Origin: Unio delphinus
Taxonomy: Eukaryota > Mollusca > Bivalvia > Unionida > Unionidae
Direction: 5' to 3'
NCBI GenBank assembly: GCA_029339505.1
Contig: JAQISU010000179.1
Coordinates: 11,733,001 to 11,797,000, forward strand
DNA: 64,000 nt
Under the pieces are notes generated by a model. That model was given only the letters and a program-made list of their open reading frames with translations. It did no database searches and was not told the origin of the DNA. Shown here one piece after another: positions 31,564 to 44,209 of this stretch. Made by a program: the position numbers and the translations under genes. Positions within the stretch are counted from its first letter, which is position 1, and every line of letters starts with the position of its first letter.

Positions 31564-33220
31564 CGAAATACGTGTTGGTTTTTGCTCTTTTCTGATACTT
31601 TATTGAAAACTATAGATTCGAAACACAAGTCAGTGAAATATCATTGCAACAGAAGATTTCGAGCACGCCGAATGAAAGGCAAATACCTCATGTACTTAGT
31701 TTGAATTATTAATTAATTAATAATTAATTAATTAATTTTTATTAAATTGCAGATTTTAAAACACAATAGTAGAACACAAATCATATAAACGAATTGTAAC
31801 AAATCAGTGAAACATACAACATATAAACTGATCTGCAGTAACACGAATCGTCTGCAAATCAGAGCCTGTTGTGTCCTTTGCAGCTTAATGGACTCATTTG
31901 CAACTGGTTAATTCCGGATTATTCCTCAACATGTTATATTGGCAGCCATGACTTTAAACCCACAACAACAAGATAACGCTATTTGAAAATTTATGATAAG
32001 GTAGAGGCGATTTTCGCATGGTAGATTTTTATGATCGTTTTATGCGGTACTCTCAGATTCAGTTTGAAATCGTCATACAGCAATTCGCTAGATATTAAAA
32101 GAGTTGACCAGAGCTAATTTAAGTAGATTGTAACACGTTAGCCAGAGCAAACATTTTGAAAAATCTTGGGCCAATGAAATAGGTGTCACATACTGATATT
32201 ATTCTGACTTCGATGGGGTGTTATTAAATGTTTGGCGGTTAGAAAACGCAATCCTGATGGGCTAAATTAAACGAGGGGAGGGATTTGTTCTCAGACTCAA
32301 TTCAAGGTTTTCAGAATTTTTAGTAAATTTAGTCAGTTTAAGTTCTGATTGAAGCCAGAATTTAGCTACGAGGAAACAGGGACAGGGGACTGGAAATTTG
32401 TGAGTCCCGGACCCAGAGAAGAGACAGATGGAATTCTCTGATGAGAAGCAAGCGAGGGTTAGAGAAGGCACAATGGTATTTCCCAATAAGGTACAATATT
32501 CATTGATCTAAGTCTGTAATTATTTGCAGAATTGTTTTGTTTTGAATTCATACTGCAATTTGTCATTGAGTTAAGAAAATAATCGTTAATTATTGGACTG
32601 GAATGTTAGATTAGTGACGTATTGTAAGAAATAATATAATATTTCGTAGATTTGAACGAGTTCGGATGTAGTGGTTTTGTATGTATTACAAAACATCTGT
32701 CATTGGAATTTCATGCATTTCTTCTGATAACATTGTGAGAAGTAAATTTTATTTATGAAATGATTTGTAACATGTATGGTGATAACTGAATGTTGTAACA
32801 TGTATGGTGATAACTGAATTTTCTATGCCTCGAAATGTACGTTCATTAACTCGTTTGTGTATTAAGTTGTGAATTCTTTAGAAACAAGAACTAATGCATT
32901 ATCATTAGGAACGTGCGTCGTGTGACAGAGTTAGCTGGTAATGTAAAGTTCACTGCGTGGTGTGATGGTTTATCTAAGAGGGCTAATTATGTCATAGTTC
33001 AATATGTGAATGCGAGTAGCAACTAGAAATACATAAATTCAGGGTAATAGGTTGTGCGAGTGTATTGCGAACTGACCATAGCTGAGTTTTGTCAGACGAT
33101 ATGTGACAAAAATATAATGAAAATATTGTTTGATCTATGATAAAACCTGACACGTATTTTGGTCGTATATGATATTTGTATTTGAAGAAAAAATAGATCC
33201 ATATCTGCACTGCACAGTAG

Positions 33221-33223
<3 letters not shown>
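31564..33223. other. 1.7 kb without recognisable gene
   Basis: Contains a short TTAAT low-complexity patch near 31,708 and a 26-bp unit (GTAACATGTATGGTGATAAC) duplicated at 32,766-32,818. The minus frame at 32,262-32,486 is not recognised. Confidence 0.5.

Positions 33224-33308
<85 letters not shown>
33224..33308. repeat. (GA)n microsatellite, 85 bp
   Basis: Pure GA; frames through it are artefacts. Confidence 0.97.
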
Positions 33309-33311
<3 letters not shown>

Positions 33312-33397
33312 GTCACCAGTAGTTACCTCAAGTAGTTTCCATTGTCTCATTAGAATCCCATTTTTATGAAACAACAACATGTACAGTGGCTTTACTT
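33309..33397. other. short spacer
   Basis: Nothing recognised between the GA repeat and the open frame. Confidence 0.5.
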
Positions 33398-33856
33398 TTA
33401 CTGATAGCCTTCTGAGAAAAAAAAACCCACATCAGATATCAGGATCCTGTTCGACAACAAGTGATTGTAATTAGTAACCCTGCTTAGAATAAAGAGAATG
33501 GGCAGGTTAAAGAGGATCACTGTGATCAATACGTTCAATTGATCCAAAGCAGGAGTGAAGACGACTTCATAAATAGCCCGACTAATACATGTCTCAACTA
33601 AACTAATACTTTCCTGATCAACATCATTCTCAAGAGTTTTCTTTACCCTTGTTATATTAACTGCACTTGCTGGGTATAAACCAAGAATTTCTTTTTCAAC
33701 GACCTTTTCATGAAAACAAGGCTTGTCAGTTACAAGTTGATTAACAACAATTTTATCTCTAGGTAGGTCATGGCCTAGTAGTAAACGAATGGCCACAATG
33801 GGTAAAGAAAACAATGTTCCGACTGTCACGAGTCCTGAGACTATATCTGAAGACAA
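33398..33856 (-). CDS. putative exon of an unknown two-segment membrane protein
   Basis: An open minus-strand frame of 152 codons. It does not begin with ATG: the codon at 33,854-33,856 is TTG, and no in-frame ATG lies between the previous stop and there. The sequence TTTGTCTTCAG just upstream ends in AG and could be a splice acceptor, so an internal or last exon is more likely than a complete gene. Residues about 5-28 (SGLVTVGTLFSLPIVAIRLL) and 107-127 (LNVLITVILFNLPILFILSR) are hydrophobic enough to span a membrane. The loop between them has two cysteines and one N-glycosylation sequon (NIT). Composition is ordinary and not repeat-driven, unlike most long frames in the window. I do not recognise the family. 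It could still be a chance frame. Confidence 0.4.
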   Translation of the reverse strand: MSSDIVSGLVTVGTLFSLPIVAIRLLLGHDLPRDKIVVNQLVTDKPCFHEKVVEKEILGLYPASAVNITRVKKTLENDVDQESISLVETCISRAIYEVVFTPALDQLNVLITVILFNLPILFILSRVTNYNHLLSNRILISDVGFFFSEGYQ

Positions 33857-35382
33857 ATTTATACAATGGAGATGAATATAAAAAAGATAGTACTTCTTTC
33901 ATTAAACTAAAACTGCTGGATGAATAAGAACACTCTTGTTGCAAGAAGACGTCTTAGATAAAGCAATGTATCTAAATAATAATAAAAGACTCTAAGAAGT
34001 TCCCGTGTCCCTTAACATTTTACTAGAGCTAGGATTGACTGAATCACCCGTCAGTAATCTAGAACTCTTCGACATAAATGGTTGAAAATTATCCATAATA
34101 AAAATTAGACTGGGGTTTCTTTGACCGAAAAAATGTATTGCTTTCAATACATGATCGTGACCTTGACCGGTTATAAATTAGAAAATTTGGAATAGGTCTG
34201 TCTTGCTGCTTATGTTTCAGTTTGTAGCAATCAGAATAAACGTGCCATTTCTTCTTGCATTAAGTATAAGTATTAAAAAAATAAGGACTTCTGATCAATC
34301 TTTAAAGAAACTTGATTTCTAAAAGCGTGACTGATTGAGATTTGGAAATAAAATAAAAAAAACTAACTAATATACAATGCTAATTAATTGACAATACGGT
34401 TATATTCCTTGACTAAATTCTACCGAATTTCTATAGAAGTACGAAATCTTTAATTAGAACATTTGACACAGTTTCTGTTTTATCATAAATGTTCAACCAT
34501 CATTTTCTTTTCCGCATGAAACCTTTTTAAAGGTTGATGTTTTACATAGACTATTTCTACAGCTGACCCTAGATAAAAAAATAACCTAAAGTTTTCATAG
34601 CTATTTGCAGACAGCTTTCCAGCGGTCTTTATGACTGGGAAATACATATCTCAGACTGTTGTTTTCCTAGTCAGCGAATTAACATGCTATAAATATTCAT
34701 AAAAGCATACCGTAGCAATTTGTCGGTAATTAACTATAAATAAAAATTCGTTTGCATTAGCGTGTGGGGCTGTTTTTGTAACTGGTTTCCATTACGGTGT
34801 TATCAAATTTTATACGCATTCCAGTCACCGTTTACTAGTTTGAAAATTAGTTTCATTTACGTAAAGGTCAGTTAGAAGAAAACATTGGTAATTTCTATAA
34901 TGAATTGGTACCGAGGCAAGAATATTTCTGACGTTAGTGAAAACAGATACGATGCGCATCTCCGACATCGATCATCCTTTTATAGATATGATGTGTCAAA
35001 ACTTATTGCTAGTATGTAGATTAAACACGGAATTTATTCCATGCAGCCTTCTTGATATTGGTCAATACGACCGTTTGATGATAATAAAACCTGAATCATT
35101 TAGCATTTTCCTACACTTTTTCATGATACGTGGCAAAACTGTGCACGAAAAGTGGCAAACGCTTATTTTTCAAAGTAATTCTTCCAAAAAATGAGAACGG
35201 AAATGCTCCACATATAAATTTCATAACAACTTAGAATCTTTGAAAATCATATATTGATTTAAATGTTACAAATTAGATATCAGAAGTCTTTGCATGCCAA
35301 GCATGCGATAGGGAAAGAGCGAATGAACTGAATAAATGCAAACTGACTATCTATAGTTAATCCAATTCAAATACTAGTAGTT
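33857..35382. other. 1.5 kb without recognisable gene
   Basis: If the frame at 33.4-33.86 kb is an exon, part of this stretch would be the upstream intron. I could not pick a matching upstream exon. The plus frame at 34,937-35,194 has no motif. Confidence 0.4.
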
Positions 35383-35705
35383 TTTTAGTTTTTCAATAAA
35401 TCATTGATGACACCAGTCATCAAATGCCCTAAGCTGTCAAACGCTCAATTTATGTCGCTGCTTCGGTCTCTTTATTTTATTATTTTGCAAAGCATATCAC
35501 ATATCAACTGTAGGACAAAAATCAGACTGGAAAAGTGTAGGAGTTTTATTTCAATGAAGTAATAAAATACGTGGTTAAAAACAAGTCTTTCAAAAACCTT
35601 TGAAAACAGTATTTAGAAGCGATAATGGTTTGTAATTAGATACCATATAAGTGTCGCCATTCTTGTATGATTTGACAAGCGCGCGGTTCTTTCAAACAGT
35701 CTAGA
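35383..35705 (-). mobile_element. fragment of a different LINE reverse transcriptase, minus strand
   Basis: Minus-strand translation gives SYKNGDTYMVSNYKPLSLLN, then (with frameshifts) the FE/LVF..HV region, QSDFCPTVDM and RAFDDWCHQ. These fit the consecutive RT motifs KKGD....NYRPISLL, FE..VF.HV, QSGF.....S and KAFD.V.H of RTE/Jockey-type LINEs. The wording differs from the CR1/L2-like family elsewhere in the window, so this is a second LINE lineage. It has several stops and frameshifts, no downstream FADD motif, and is clearly dead. Confidence 0.7.
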
Positions 35706-36176
35706 ACGGTTGTATGTCTAAGAGATAGATTACAATGTCAATAAAATGGATGTTAGAGTTCATTAGCCATCCATCGCTAGATACTGTTATATAGGACACA
35801 CGGTACTAATGATATGGAAAAATGGGAACCAGTCTGGAAATGGGTGAACATTAATAAAGTATATATGGATTCGTTAATAATGTAAGTTATGTTCTAGAAA
35901 AAAGAATCTTTCGAGAGCTTATTCTAGTTGTAAGTGAGAAAGGAAACAAAAAAAAAAAAAAACAAAACAAAAAAAAACCTACCAAAACATTTGAAGCATT
36001 GTTTTCTTGATGAAATTTTAGTCCTTTAACAGTCTTGAGTTTGGAACACTAATTACTAAATTTAGCACCCGACTCTTTGGTGCGGAATTGAAAGCACAAC
36101 TTTAAAACCCATGCAGGTCCAGGAAATGCCGCGGGTCATATCGTTTCCTCTACACAGAGGCTGACATCCAGGTTTC

Positions 36177-36179
<3 letters not shown>
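35706..36179. other. no gene seen
   Basis: Contains an A-rich run at 35,947-35,977 only. Confidence 0.5.
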
Positions 36180-36233
<54 letters not shown>

Positions 36234-36254
36234 TACATATATATATATATATAG
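36180..36254. repeat. (CA)n followed by CATA/TA
   Basis: CA dinucleotide to 36,229, then CATACATA and TA to 36,254. Confidence 0.95.
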
Positions 36255-39200
36255 ATTTGATCATGAGTACTCAAAATGTTAATTTCTTGAATTTTTAATA
36301 TCAAATAATAAGTAATAAACCTAACAGATCCAATCATCTGTACACTGTTCCCCCTCCACACTTCGTTGCGTTAGTTGACACATCTGAATATGTGTTTAAT
36401 ATCTCAATGAAAGTCACTATGTGGTTTACAAAAGGTATTAATTTTGTTTGTTTTTCAGAAATAGAACCATATAACTGCATTTATAGTTAACCTATCTGCA
36501 CTAGCATATGTGGAGCCATTGTATTGTTTTGGCTGTCTAGCATTCACGGTACTATTCCAGTCCCCATAGTAAACCTATGCAAACACCTTGATATTAAAAA
36601 TTATCCATGGCTGATTAATGCATTTGTGAAGGAAAGGCTCATCACATAACAATTTCAGTTTTTGACCTGAAAATGTATTTAGCACATTAATATTAATGTC
36701 AAGTGCCAAATGTTTCGTCAGTGACACCCAGTAATTAATTCGCAGGCTAGCCGACAATCAACTGTCTTGGGGAGAGTTTGGAACGGAAAAAAAATGTTTT
36801 CTTAACTTGGTCAGACTTGGTACAATAATTAAAGTGAAAACGGACTGAGTGTTTGACACGTAAAATTATGGGATTACTCACGTAGAGCTTTCAAAAATGA
36901 TTGAGACAAATGATAAGGGATATTTTGATCCTAAGTGGCATTTTTGGCATCTGGATAGACGGTTTCCATAAGGTCAGTAAGAATAGCATTTATTCCCATT
37001 GGGCAAATGCCTGGGGGGGGGGGGGTGTCAGACCCAGAATCGGGAAATATATAGTTCGTATCAAACGATGTTAGTCAGTCTAGGAAGACCTCTGCGAGAG
37101 ACGGTCAGAATAATTGATTCCAACAGAGGAGAAGACTCCGTACGTCTTTGAAAGAAAGACGTTCGTAAATTAATTGTGGTTCCAGGGAACTGAATGTGGA
37201 ACGATTGTAAGACGCCAGAAGCACAAGGTATCTAACTCAAATTCACCTTTATCACGATGTACTGTATATGCTGTTTATCTTTGTCTTAGATGAATAATGT
37301 ATCGATACTACGATACAACTAGTTCAGTATTACATTGATTTAATAACGTACTTTGATATGTTGCTTTGTTACAGATGCATGACGTGTTCATATTTTGTAT
37401 GGATAGTCGGTTTTACAGTGATTTACTAATGTATTTTGAATTCTGAATTAGCATTTTACCTTATATACTCACGTAGGTAAACGGGTGGTGTAGAAAACCC
37501 GCCGTGTACATTTATGATTGGAAAGGTTACATTAATTTGAATTTATCATATTAGTAAATATGGATTGTGTGTTATGTTATATTGCCTCACTTTACGTAAT
37601 GATTTACGGGAATATATGACTTTCCCGAATTCTGATGTCGATAATTAGCAGTATAGCTTTATTGATCTGAAAACATGTATAGAATTTGTTAGCCGTATAA
37701 ATGATAACACTGATCACTGATAGTAAGGTCTGATTGTTCGAACATGAAGACGGACGAACAATCGCAACTTTGTAAAGTAACGAGATACTTAAGGCGTTTT
37801 ACCCTTTTCTTTTGCAAGGAAAAATAGTTTATTTTGGCAAGAGTGAGAATCAGCGAGAAGTCAAAGGCAATAGTTTATTTTGGGCAAGAGTGAGAATCAG
37901 CGAGAAGTCAAAAGGAAAGAAATAAGACGTCAGAGTGTGGAATAAGTTCAATCAAAGGGCACGCTGAAGACGGACGCACGCAGGGAAAAGAAAGGAAACC
38001 AGTCGACGGAAAAGGTCATGTTGAATCACTCAACAGTCCAATGTTAAATGAACATTCGATTCCTTGATGAAATTTACTCTCAGTATTACGGTTAACTTCA
38101 TTTATTTTCATTAGTGTTTGGATTCTTTGAATGTATCCATTATTTTGAAGCTTCAGTATTTGTATTTTTCTGAACTAAGTGTATTCAGAAAGGGAGAAAG
38201 TGTAATTCACAGTGTCATTCTTTTCTTAATTGTATTTTCAATTAAATTTATATTTTATCTTTACGGGGGCTCGCGTATTGTCTTGTTCAAAGTACCATCT
38301 CAGATTACTATACTCACTGACCAGGCATATCACACCGTAGCGATCATCTCCTAGATAACGCCAATTAGTGGGAGGCGGTCTTCAGGTGTTGTTTCCAAGT
38401 TGCGCAATACCTCTGACCAGGCCTTGTGCAATATTGTCTTAATAACTTTGATAACCCGCCAGCACCCGCGTTACAGTTAATGTCTCCGATGTGCGCAAGT
38501 CTAAGTGAGACAGTGACGTAATGATTTTTTTTCTAGGAACGTTCCTAAGAATTCAAAAACAGGTTCACGCCTCGATTCTCTGGGATTTATTATGACGCCA
38601 CTGATTTTTAAAAGTTACATTTATCCTGCTGGGAGGAAACTGATAATGAAAACCTGTACTTAGTGTGGTATTGAAATCCCCTCTGGAAAACACCAAGTCC
38701 ACCATTTTGTATTAATTACAATTTGTGTGTACTGGATTCGAAGTAAACGACACCGGCAAGATCTTCATTAAAGCGTGATGTTCCTGCATGCATTCAAACA
38801 TCGTTAAGAATAAGTAATGTAGTGACCAAAGGTTTGTCTGCATTGAACACATATTCGTGCTCGATGAACTCCATTACTCTAATCTAAATTTTAATAACTT
38901 CATGAAATAACTTTATTAGGAAATGTAGAGGACATTGCAGAGCAAAACAGAAGTTTATTACATATATATGCGTCATTGCTACATTGAATTTCATGAGCGA
39001 GAGTGATTTAATTCGAAGTTAAAAATGATGGTATAGTTAAAAAAAATCACTCCGTTTTTATATCAGGCATTAAACATCTGTTTTTGTGGGGTTAATATTG
39101 TAAAACATGCTTTACGATTTGTGTGTCATAAACTGGTAGACAAGGAGTGGATAATCCGCCCCCAAAATGACAGAAGAACATAAGTGATAAAGGATATACC

Positions 39201-39664
39201 AGTGTATACACTCAAATTCAACTAAATTTGTTAATTACAAATTAAATCACACATATATTCAATCGCACCCCACCCCCACGCGCGCGCACGCACGCACACA
39301 CACACATCTAGACAGTCTACTGCAGGTAACTTTAATATGTCCATCTTTTAAATTTTGAGTTACTAAACAAAATACTCCTGAGTCTCATCAAACGAGAAAT
39401 TTAGACCGCGGTTAAGTGAATGGGTGAACATGAGGTTGAGTGAATAGGTGGGTGGTTAAGTTTGTGCAATAATAGGTAGGTAAGTAAGTAGGTGTTTGGA
39501 TATATGGGTACGCATTTAGCTGGATAGGTAGTTGGTTTGTCTAAGGAGAAAACTACGTATACTTGTCCCAGAAGTAGAATTATACTGGACAAGATGTCAA
39601 GAAATTATGCATTCACTCATTACAAACCTCAAACTTCAGTACTGTTCAGTTCATTGTAAATGAA
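36255..39664. other. 3.4 kb without recognisable gene
   Basis: Contains a 13-base G run near 37,013-37,025. A tandem duplication of about 46 bp lies at 37,823-37,912 (AATAGTTTATTTTGG, CAAGAGTGAGAATCAGCGAG). CG/CA alternation lies at 39,281-39,306. Open frames at 36,575-36,757 (minus), 38,118-38,354 and 39,401-39,592 (minus) have no motif. Confidence 0.5.
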
Positions 39665-39975
39665 AACTAATCGGCATCAGCCCCGGAAGTATAGAACAGA
39701 CCCGGAAGTATAGAACAGACCCGGAAGTATAGAACAGACCCTATTTTAGGCCTAACATGCCATTTGCGTCTTTCAAGATGCGATTAATGTATAGAACAGA
39801 CCCTATTTTAGGCCTTATATGCCATTTGCGTCTTTCAAGATGCGATTAATGTATAGAACAGACCTTATTTTAGGCCTAATATGCCATTTGCGTCTTTCAA
39901 GATGCGATTAATGTATAGAACAGACCCTATTTTAGGCCTAATATGCCATTTGCGTCTTTCAAGATGCGATTAATG
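39665..39975. repeat. minisatellite, 62-bp unit plus short 19-bp units
   Basis: CGATTAATG recurs at 39,781, 39,843, 39,905 and 39,967, exactly 62 apart, with nearly identical units (TATAGAACAGACC, ATTTTAGGCCTAATATGCC, ATTTGCGTCTTTCAAGATG). The array opens with three 19-bp copies of CCCGGAAGTATAGAACAGA, apparently a sub-piece of the unit. Diverged copies trail to about 40,150. Confidence 0.95.
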
Positions 39976-40514
39976 AAGGAATGAAGTATCGAATAGGTCA
40001 GAGTTGCCTTTCACATGTCTCAAGTTGCCATGGTTGAACGAAGGAAAGTTACAGTTGGCCCGATATGCCCTTTCAATGTTGTAAGATGCGTTTTTTAAAG
40101 TTGTAATTATTGTATCTGCCCGAAGTACTTTTCACATGATACATGACGCGACGAATGAAGGTCAGACTTGCATTGGTCAGTGTTTAATGTGCAGGACTTG
40201 TCAGTAGTTTAGGATAGAGAAATATGTGTTTATGGGACTCCTTTGTTAAACTTGGTAAAACGAATACGTATATCGACGGACATTAACATTAGACCGCCAT
40301 AATGAAATGAATGTGGACTTAAAAGTACGGTGAGTCTGTCTTGTTGGAAGTGTAACAGGGTATGGACCTATTATGGATTAGTTTCAGTGGGTGAGACAAA
40401 TTAACCATTATTACCATACTAACTTCATCCTCTTCCCCTCCAACTCACTGCAGTGCTGTTGCATAATGTAAACCGAGTTTGTCTGCCCTATAACTTTAGA
40501 AATGTACAAAACTT
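39976..40514. other. decayed array remains, no gene
   Basis: Words from the 62-bp unit (GCCCGATATGCCCTTTCA, AAGATGCG) reappear at low identity to about 40,150. After that nothing is recognised. Confidence 0.45.
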
Positions 40515-41525
40515 AAGTGGTTCCGGAAAGATGGCCGCCATCGCTTAACTGCTCGAGAAAGGCTCTTCCGATTTTGTGCTATTTTTATGATATTTGTGCT
40601 TGTTATCTATCTTCGTCTACATTATTTGTGTTTCATCATGCATTGGCTGTTCCGTTCGTATGTGTTAATTCATCTCCTTGTTTTGGAAACGAGAACGATT
40701 AGAATTTTCTCAGCTGTTTTGTTCCACTGTTAAGACGTCATTTGTTTTTGAATAAACCGCTGTCACGTGACCGCTTACAATATGACGGACCCTCATTAAT
40801 TGGATTAAAAAAATGACCACACCTTGGTTCTAGATACTACATTGTACTCAAGACTAAACGAACTGGGAATACATTCATCATTATTTAAATGTAAACGGAA
40901 GCGAAAACAAAAACGTTCTTTCAAAGCTGGCCGGCGTAGAACAGGAAGAATAATTCCAGTTATCTCCCTTTCGCCCGTAATAGATAAACAATTTAAAAAT
41001 TCTGCCGTTAATATTAATAACCTGGTTCAAATTCCTCTTAAATCGTCAACCGTTGTGTCAACTGTCCCAGAGATACCACATCGTATTACATTATTCAACG
41101 CTCAATCAGTAGGATCACCGGAAAAGCGCACAGAAATTGTTAATTTTATCAACGACCAGAAAATCGACGTCTTCTTCCTGACAGAAACATGGTTACAATC
41201 GTCAGGTGATGAACATAAGTGTGCGGATTTAACAACCAGCGATTACTCCATCAAGTCGTTCCCCCGCAACTCTCGCGGAGGTGGAATTGATGTAATTACA
41301 AAGAATTCCATGATCAAATGCCTTAAGTACAACACAACTTTCAATTTCTGCCACACATCGTTTGAACTAGTCCAAACAACGCTCACACTGGAGGAAAGGT
41401 CAATCCATTATTTCTGTCTCTACCGTCCTCCTCCTAGTAGAAAAAAGAAGCTGACTGAATCTCTCTTTACTAACAAACTAATGTCAAGGAACAAATGTAC
41501 ACCACTTCCTACAACCTTCTCTCCA
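40515..41525 (+). mobile_element. CR1/L2-like LINE: 5' UTR, endonuclease and linker, internally deleted
   Basis: The 5' part (leader and short frame 40,517-40,702) matches the minus-strand copy at 7.3-8.26 kb. The frame at 40,824 onward has a basic patch (KCKRKRKQKRSFKAGRRR, about residues 23-40). It then has endonuclease motifs: ITLFNAQSV with the metal-binding N (about 88-96), KIDVFFLTETWLQ with the catalytic E, RNSRGGGIDVI, and YRPPPS. The D.N and H motifs that should follow are missing: the frame jumps from RKKKLTESLF to TNKLMSRNKCTPL, which is the linker sequence seen at 6742. About a hundred residues have been deleted in frame. It stops at a microsatellite at 41,526, so the reverse transcriptase is absent and the copy cannot move. 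Confidence 0.9.
40523..40541 (+). promoter_or_regulatory. ETS- and YY1-like sites at the LINE 5' end
   Basis: CCGGAA (40,523-40,528) runs into AAGATGGCCGCCAT (40,528-40,541). The latter contains the YY1 core (AAGATGGCGGC/CCGCC type), the same kind of site that positions transcription at the 5' end of mammalian L1. Its place at the first recognisable base of the element suggests an internal promoter. The other copy (near 8240-8250, minus) has a mutated version. Confidence 0.45.
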
Positions 41526-41530
41526 GTGTG

Positions 41531-41561
<31 letters not shown>

Positions 41562-41719
41562 ATACATGCATTCATGCATGTATGTATGTATGTACGTACG
41601 TACGTACGTATGTATGTATGTATGTATGTATGTATGTATGTATGTATGTATGTATGTATGTATGTATGTATTTATGAATGTTGGTAGGTAGGTAGATAAA
41701 TAGATAGGTAGGTAGGTAA
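41526..41719. repeat. compound (GT)n(ATGT)n(GGTA)n microsatellite
   Basis: GT, then GTGC, CATG, TATG and GTAC tetramers to 41,670, then GGTA/GATA to 41,719. It interrupts the LINE. The reading frame continues through it only by chance. Confidence 0.97.
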
Positions 41720-42489
41720 TGTAAATGATAAGTTCTAAATAGTTTCGTATAACACTTTGCTTCTTTAAAACAGTCAATACATTTAACGTTGATCGATTGA
41801 CAAAATAATGCTGTATAAATTAATGATCTCAATTCTGCATATACAGCAAGATGCACGCCTGCAAATTTACAGATGTGTGGCATTGAATGGTAAATTTACA
41901 GTGACATAAAATTTTGAAAAACAAAAGGACATGTGCGCGTTCTTACTCTCAGATAAAGTTTACTAATGTAATTTTCTCATATAATTTGTCATTCTTGTAC
42001 ATATGTTTGACGACTCCTGGTGTGGAAGTCCGTTGCTTGTGATGTTGAGCGAGTAAGTAGTTGATGCGATGAAAATTCTCAATACACCAAGAAATATATT
42101 TGTATTATCATGGGCATTAATTAGTCAGCCGTTTATGATACCTTTAATAATAATTTCAAGGTCAGAAAAGGTTATTGATATCGGATTAAAAGTAAACTCG
42201 CATTGAAATCGCCAAACAGCTATTGGCCAAATAAAATAAAAAAAATGACCAGATAAATTTGCAACATGGATTTACGTTATTAAAACCCGATTCAATAGAA
42301 AGGAATACAATTTGGATCGGATAAAAGGAACACGGACTACAAATGACTTGAAGAGTTGCTCTGCTAAGAGAGACTTTCGATGCCAAATGCCATTCAGGTA
42401 TCTGAGCCCGATTCTGTTCATGGCAAGGTATTCATCCTGAGAATTGTGGAACACTATGGAACCACTCGTCCAATGTCCGCTATCCGTGG
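41720..42489. other. no gene seen
   Basis: AT-rich; the minus frames at 42,186-42,454 have no motif. Confidence 0.5.
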
Positions 42490-42636
42490 TATCCAGCTAC
42501 TACATGACAACACACCGGTACCCGAGGTATATACAGATACTCCTTGACAACACACTGGTACCCAAGATATTAATCTACCCTTGACAACACACATTTACCA
42601 AATCTCCATTTACTCCGTGACAAGTCACATGTACCC

Positions 42637-42722
<86 letters not shown>
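42490..42722. repeat. four approx. 40-bp units then (GA)n
   Basis: TGACAACACA...GGTACCC-type unit recurs four times with growing divergence up to about 42,635. It is followed by 82 bp of pure GA (42,641-42,722). Confidence 0.9.
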
Positions 42723-42725
<3 letters not shown>

Positions 42726-44209
42726 ATGAATAGAACATTAATAAGCAATGTAATGTTGTAACGTAATAACATTCACACTTTTCACAAATGATTTGTAACG
42801 AATCTATATCCTAATTCAGTCTTAAAATTAATAGACGATAATGAGAACAGCCAATAAGTAACTTGAATCCGAAAATGATTTTCAATGCTGGAGTTATTAT
42901 TGAGTAAGGAACAATATTTCATGTCCATTAATTAGTTCAGATAAAATGGTGTACTATAGGAAATGAAAGGAGAAAAGGAAAAGAAAAACGCATAGGGAAG
43001 AAAAATCATTTAATTTGTTTAATATGAGATATATTGACAGACATGCTTTCACTGAAAAGAAACATATATGTGGAAAAACAGCAAACAAATACATGGGTGG
43101 AACGCTAATACCGACATACTGTCACCTTTGTGTATTATTTAAACTACCACACACATTAATCGTACAATATATGCTCTTTTCGTTTATTTCTAGATGCAAA
43201 GTTACTTCCATCAATAGATCGCTACATTTGCCATAATATCTGAAGACCATTTTTAGGAAATATTTAGAATTTTTTTAAAGAAGGTAAAAACATAATGGAA
43301 TGTTTGCGGATGACTGATTTAGCATTTCATAGTACAGTGTGTTTGAGTCAAATAAAATGAAAAAGGAAATAATATCATTTTTAATATATCGAGACAGATG
43401 CCATCGAAAATGCCATTTATTATTTATTTAAATATGTTATTAGTGATTCCACTTTTCACGGCCTATTTATTGATGTAACTAACTATTGATTTGCCAACAA
43501 AATGTTAACTCAGGTAATTCGTACTGCAATTTTGGAACTGAATGCAAAAGGAGAATCTGGCATACTTTCACCGGTGTATATGCACACAGACATATGAAGT
43601 ATAAATCAGATTCATGTTTTTAAACACAGACAGCGTGCATGATTCATAAGAGTGGACTTAAAGGTATTTCAAAACCCACATAACAAGATTTAATTATAAG
43701 TTTTAAATAGGCGACGAAAAGTTTTGTTATAACAAACTATTCACCTATAACGTTGGTTATTTAAACAAAATGGCTCTTTAATATGTGAAAATGATTTTGT
43801 GTTCATTATAATGGAACATATATGCTATTTTCTATGTTAAAATCCTGTTTGTGTGTTCATTATAAAGGAACAGAATGGTTCTTTTATATTTCAAAATCAT
43901 TTTGTGTTCATTATAAAGGAACTTTCAGTTTATGTATTTCTAATACTTGATCATTATCAATATACAAGCTAATTGTTGAATGCGAAGGGATTTAAGTTAT
44001 GTCGTTGGTGCACATGGTCCACGTGCGACACAACGATATTCTACTATTCTCATTTCTCTACCACATTAATATTCACGCTTTCATTTATATTTTGTCGAAT
44101 ATGAACCTGATTGATGCATATGGACAACTTGAAATTTAAAAAGGGCCCCAACTGTTACACAAGATGACATTATCATATTATATTTAAATATCATTTTTAA
44201 AAATCGATT
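42723..44209. other. no gene; three approx. 52-bp repeats at 43,745-43,925
   Basis: GTGTTCATTATAA recurs at 43,799, 43,853 and 43,904 with AAAATC(A/C)T-TTT before it. The open frame at 43,015-43,236 is not recognised. Confidence 0.6.

Noticed and set aside
32262..32486. Minus frame with Pro/Cys-rich segment
   Set aside because: No recognisable domain; likely chance.
40824..41687. 287-codon open frame taken as a complete host gene
   Set aside because: Its first part is LINE endonuclease and its last part is a translated microsatellite; it is annotated as a mobile-element fragment.
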